Shown: piece by piece, positions 5,067 through 5,757 of the stretch
How positions within the stretch are numbered: position 1 is the stretch's first letter
Layout: each line of letters starts with the position of its first letter
Assembly: GCA_001771615.1 (NCBI GenBank)
Contig: MEUF01000034.1
Span: 10,839-16,595 of the forward strand
Direction of reading: 5' to 3'
Source: a candidate division WOR-1 bacterium RIFOXYB2_FULL_48_7
Lineage (GTDB): Bacteria > Margulisbacteria > WOR-1 > O2-12-FULL-45-9 > XYB2-FULL-48-7
Length of the DNA: 5,757 nucleotides
Position numbers and translations under genes: made by a program
Notes under the pieces: generated by a model
The model's database searches: none
What the model was told of the DNA's origin: nothing
What the model saw: the letters and a program-made list of their open reading frames with translations, nothing else

Positions 5067-5116
5067 AAGCCGTCTGATTTACAGTCAGATGCGTTTGACC
5101 ACTTCGCTACCTCTCC
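5031..5116 (-). tRNA. tRNA-Tyr (GTA)
   Basis: The minus strand folds as a complete 86-nt class II tRNA. The acceptor GGAGAGG (5116-5110) pairs with CCTCTCC, followed by discriminator A and encoded CCA (5033-5031). The D-arm is GCG/CGC (5107-5091), the anticodon stem TCTGA/TCAGA, and the loop CTGTAAA has anticodon GTA at 5082-5080. The long variable arm carries GGC-TTAC-GCC, typical of bacterial tRNA-Tyr, and the T-arm is GAAGG-TTCAAAT-CCTTC. All stems pair, so it should be functional. It is the source of the surrounding tRNA fragments and probably the recombination target. The nearest good promoter is at 5300-5328. Confidence 0.97.
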
Positions 5117-5132
5117 ATACTCGCTGACGCTC

Positions 5133-5166
5133 GAACCTCAAACATCAAACCTCAAACTTCAAAACT
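5133..5166 (+). repeat. Heptad tandem array, CTCAAAC type (short)
   Basis: Consecutive heptads CTCAAAC, ATCAAAC, CTCAAAC and TTCAAAAC follow the 5' flank of the tRNA. In the minus-strand transcript they lie in the leader between promoter and tRNA. Confidence 0.8.
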
Positions 5167-5173
5167 TTCGACA

Positions 5174-5225
5174 GCGTTTGACCACTGAGTTTATCCCGAG
5201 CACAGCCGAGGGACTACCTCTCCAT
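5174..5225 (-). pseudogene. tRNA-Tyr 5' fragment interrupted by mini-element C
   Basis: The D-arm half (5174-5186) and acceptor 5' strand (5214-5223) match the intact tRNA, but 27 bases replace TCG in the D-arm. The anticodon, T-arm and 3' half are missing. It lies in the predicted leader of the intact gene, so the transcript would contain a decoy acceptor strand. Confidence 0.75.
5187..5213. repeat. Palindromic mini-element C
   Basis: The 27-nt insert contains TCCC...GGGA arms around GAGCACAGCCGA, reminiscent of elements A and B though less symmetrical. It breaks the D-arm of the upstream tRNA-Tyr copy. Confidence 0.5.
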
Positions 5226-5235
5226 ACTCGCTGAC

Positions 5236-5286
5236 TCTCGAACCTCAAACCTCAAACATCAAACTTCAAACCTCAAACTTCAAAAC
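5236..5286 (+). repeat. Heptad tandem array, CTCAAAC type (long)
   Basis: Heptads CTCAAAC, CTCAAAC, ATCAAAC, TTCAAAC, CTCAAAC and TTCAAAAC form an expanded version of the array at 5133-5166, differing by two units. Confidence 0.8.
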
Positions 5287-5299
5287 TTTGTCATTAATT

Positions 5300-5328
5300 A
5301 TTATAACCCAAAATCAGTAGAGTTTAAA
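5300..5328 (-). promoter_or_regulatory. Sigma-70-type promoter for tRNA-Tyr
   Basis: The minus strand has TTTAAA (5328-5323), a 17-nt spacer and a perfect TATAAT (5305-5300). It lies just beyond the rlmB operon terminator and points toward tRNA-Tyr, about 180 nt downstream, with no other gene between. The leader would span the duplicated 5' fragment and both heptad arrays. Confidence 0.65.
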
Positions 5329-5336
5329 ATGGGGAT

Positions 5337-5393
5337 AAAAAAACTAACGACTTACAGCTTGCCTTCTGAAGGCGGAAAACTGTAAGCCGTTAG
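5337..5393 (-). terminator. Intrinsic terminator of the rlmB operon
   Basis: CTAACGGCTTACAG pairs with CTGTAAGTCGTTAG over 14 positions with one G-T wobble in the RNA. An inner GCCTT-CTG/CAG-AAGGC hairpin sits in the loop, and seven T residues follow on the minus strand. It lies 17 nt after the stop of the 41-aa gene. Confidence 0.92.
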
Positions 5394-5409
5394 CTTAAGT
5401 TAAACGCAA

Positions 5410-5535
5410 TTAGCGCTTTTTGGATTTTTTGCGACCGCGAGCCATCTTGGCGCGGGAAATGTCACCTTTCTTGTCGATAAAATAGAGGTAACCTTTTTCC
5501 TTTTTGATTCCGCATTTCATTACTTTTTCTGCCAT
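5410..5535 (-). CDS. Small basic protein, 41 aa
   Basis: The ATG at 5535-5533 overlaps the rlmB stop as TAATG. It follows a strong AGGAGGTG site seven bases upstream, located inside rlmB. The frame encodes MAEKVMKCGIKKEKGYLYFI followed by DKKGDISRAKMARGRKKSKKR and a TAA. A GYLYFIDKKGDI core, probably a beta-hairpin, is followed by a very basic Lys/Arg tail that could bind nucleic acid or the ribosome. It has one Cys, no signal peptide and no membrane span. I do not recognise a named family. The overlap, the strong ribosome site and the terminator directly after it make a real gene very likely. Co-expression with an rRNA methyltransferase suggests, but does not show, a role near translation. 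Confidence 0.85.
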   Translation of the reverse strand: MAEKVMKCGIKKEKGYLYFIDKKGDISRAKMARGRKKSKKR

Positions 5536-5757
5536 TACTTTTCACCTCCTCGTTGCCGTAATACTTCATACAGGGCGATCCCTGTTGCCACTGACGCATT
5601 GAGTGAGTTGATCTGGCCGCGCATCGGGAGTCTAACTACCTCGTCACAGCGCTCTTTGACCAGTCGGGAGACGCCATTCCCTTCACTGCCGATCACCAGC
5701 CCCACCGCTCCCCGATAATCGGCTTCATTATAATACCTCTTACCGTCTATTTCAACT
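5535..5757 (-). CDS. rlmB: 23S rRNA 2'-O-ribose methyltransferase (RlmB/TrmH, SpoU family), C-terminal part
   Basis: The last 73 residues are visible and the gene runs off the right edge. They carry the SpoU-family motif 2 region (GLVIGSEGNGVSRLVKERCD) and motif 3 (LPMRGQINSLNASVATGIAL), which build the C-terminal trefoil knot that binds S-adenosylmethionine and forms the dimer. Enzymes of this family methylate a ribose 2'-OH in rRNA or tRNA. RlmB acts on G2251 of 23S rRNA in E. coli, and the VATGIALYEVLRQR ending fits RlmB. The N-terminal part that would separate RlmB from TrmH or other relatives is outside the window, so the symbol is probable, not certain. The stop overlaps the start of the 41-aa gene by one base, and the pair ends at a strong terminator. 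Confidence 0.9.
   Translation of the reverse strand, partial: VEIDGKRYYNEADYRGAVGLVIGSEGNGVSRLVKERCDEVVRLPMRGQINSLNASVATGIALYEVLRQRGGEK

Larger units (their letters stand above)
5091..5289. repeat. Tandem duplication of the tRNA-Tyr 5' portion and leader
   Basis: Unit 1 (5091-5169) and unit 2 (5174-5289) share the D-arm sequence (5091-5103 and 5174-5186), the 5' acceptor strand with flank (5107-5128 and 5214-5235), and heptad arrays ending CAAAACTTT. Unit 2 differs by the 27-nt insert at 5187-5213 replacing TCG, and by two more heptads. Confidence 0.85.

Noticed and set aside
5049..5234. 61-aa plus-strand ORF
   Set aside because: It lies antisense across the intact tRNA-Tyr and its duplicated leader, so it is not a credible gene.

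Overview
The window looks like chromosomal sequence from an uncultured, probably diderm bacterium of moderate GC. The evidence is two lipoprotein-type signal sequences, good Shine-Dalgarno sites, a class II tRNA-Tyr with encoded CCA, and an RlmB-type rRNA methyltransferase. Most other proteins match no family I recognise, and the intergenic DNA is unusually rich in small repeats. A candidate phylum is plausible, but the sequence does not fix the taxon.

Layout. From 1 to 2819 everything reads on the minus strand. A 197-aa unknown protein (2226-2819) is followed by a 54-nt array of 10-bp repeats. Next comes a 418-aa surface lipoprotein with a Thr stalk and a predicted seven-bladed beta-propeller (825-2081). 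An unknown 149-aa ORF (364-813) follows; its frame continues past a TAG to a 4-nt overlap with the last, truncated gene (1-292). The last three are spaced like an operon.

From 2820 to 5300 lies a repeat-laden region around a tRNA-Tyr gene (5031-5116, minus). A 425-aa predicted lipoprotein on the plus strand (3296-4573) sits between two nearly identical 129-bp direct repeats (2933-3061 and 4938-5066). Each repeat contains the 3' end of tRNA-Tyr. Further 3' and 5' tRNA-Tyr fragments are scattered around the gene, several broken by about 30-nt palindromic mini-elements, one of which is flanked by a possible 3-bp target duplication. Heptad tandem arrays of related sequence fill the gaps. The arrangement resembles a cargo segment gained at a tRNA by recombination or integration, but no integrase is present in the window.

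From 5337 to 5757 is a conventional minus-strand operon end: the C-terminal part of RlmB, a 41-aa basic protein that overlaps it by one base, and a strong intrinsic terminator. A good sigma-70-like promoter just beyond the terminator probably drives tRNA-Tyr.
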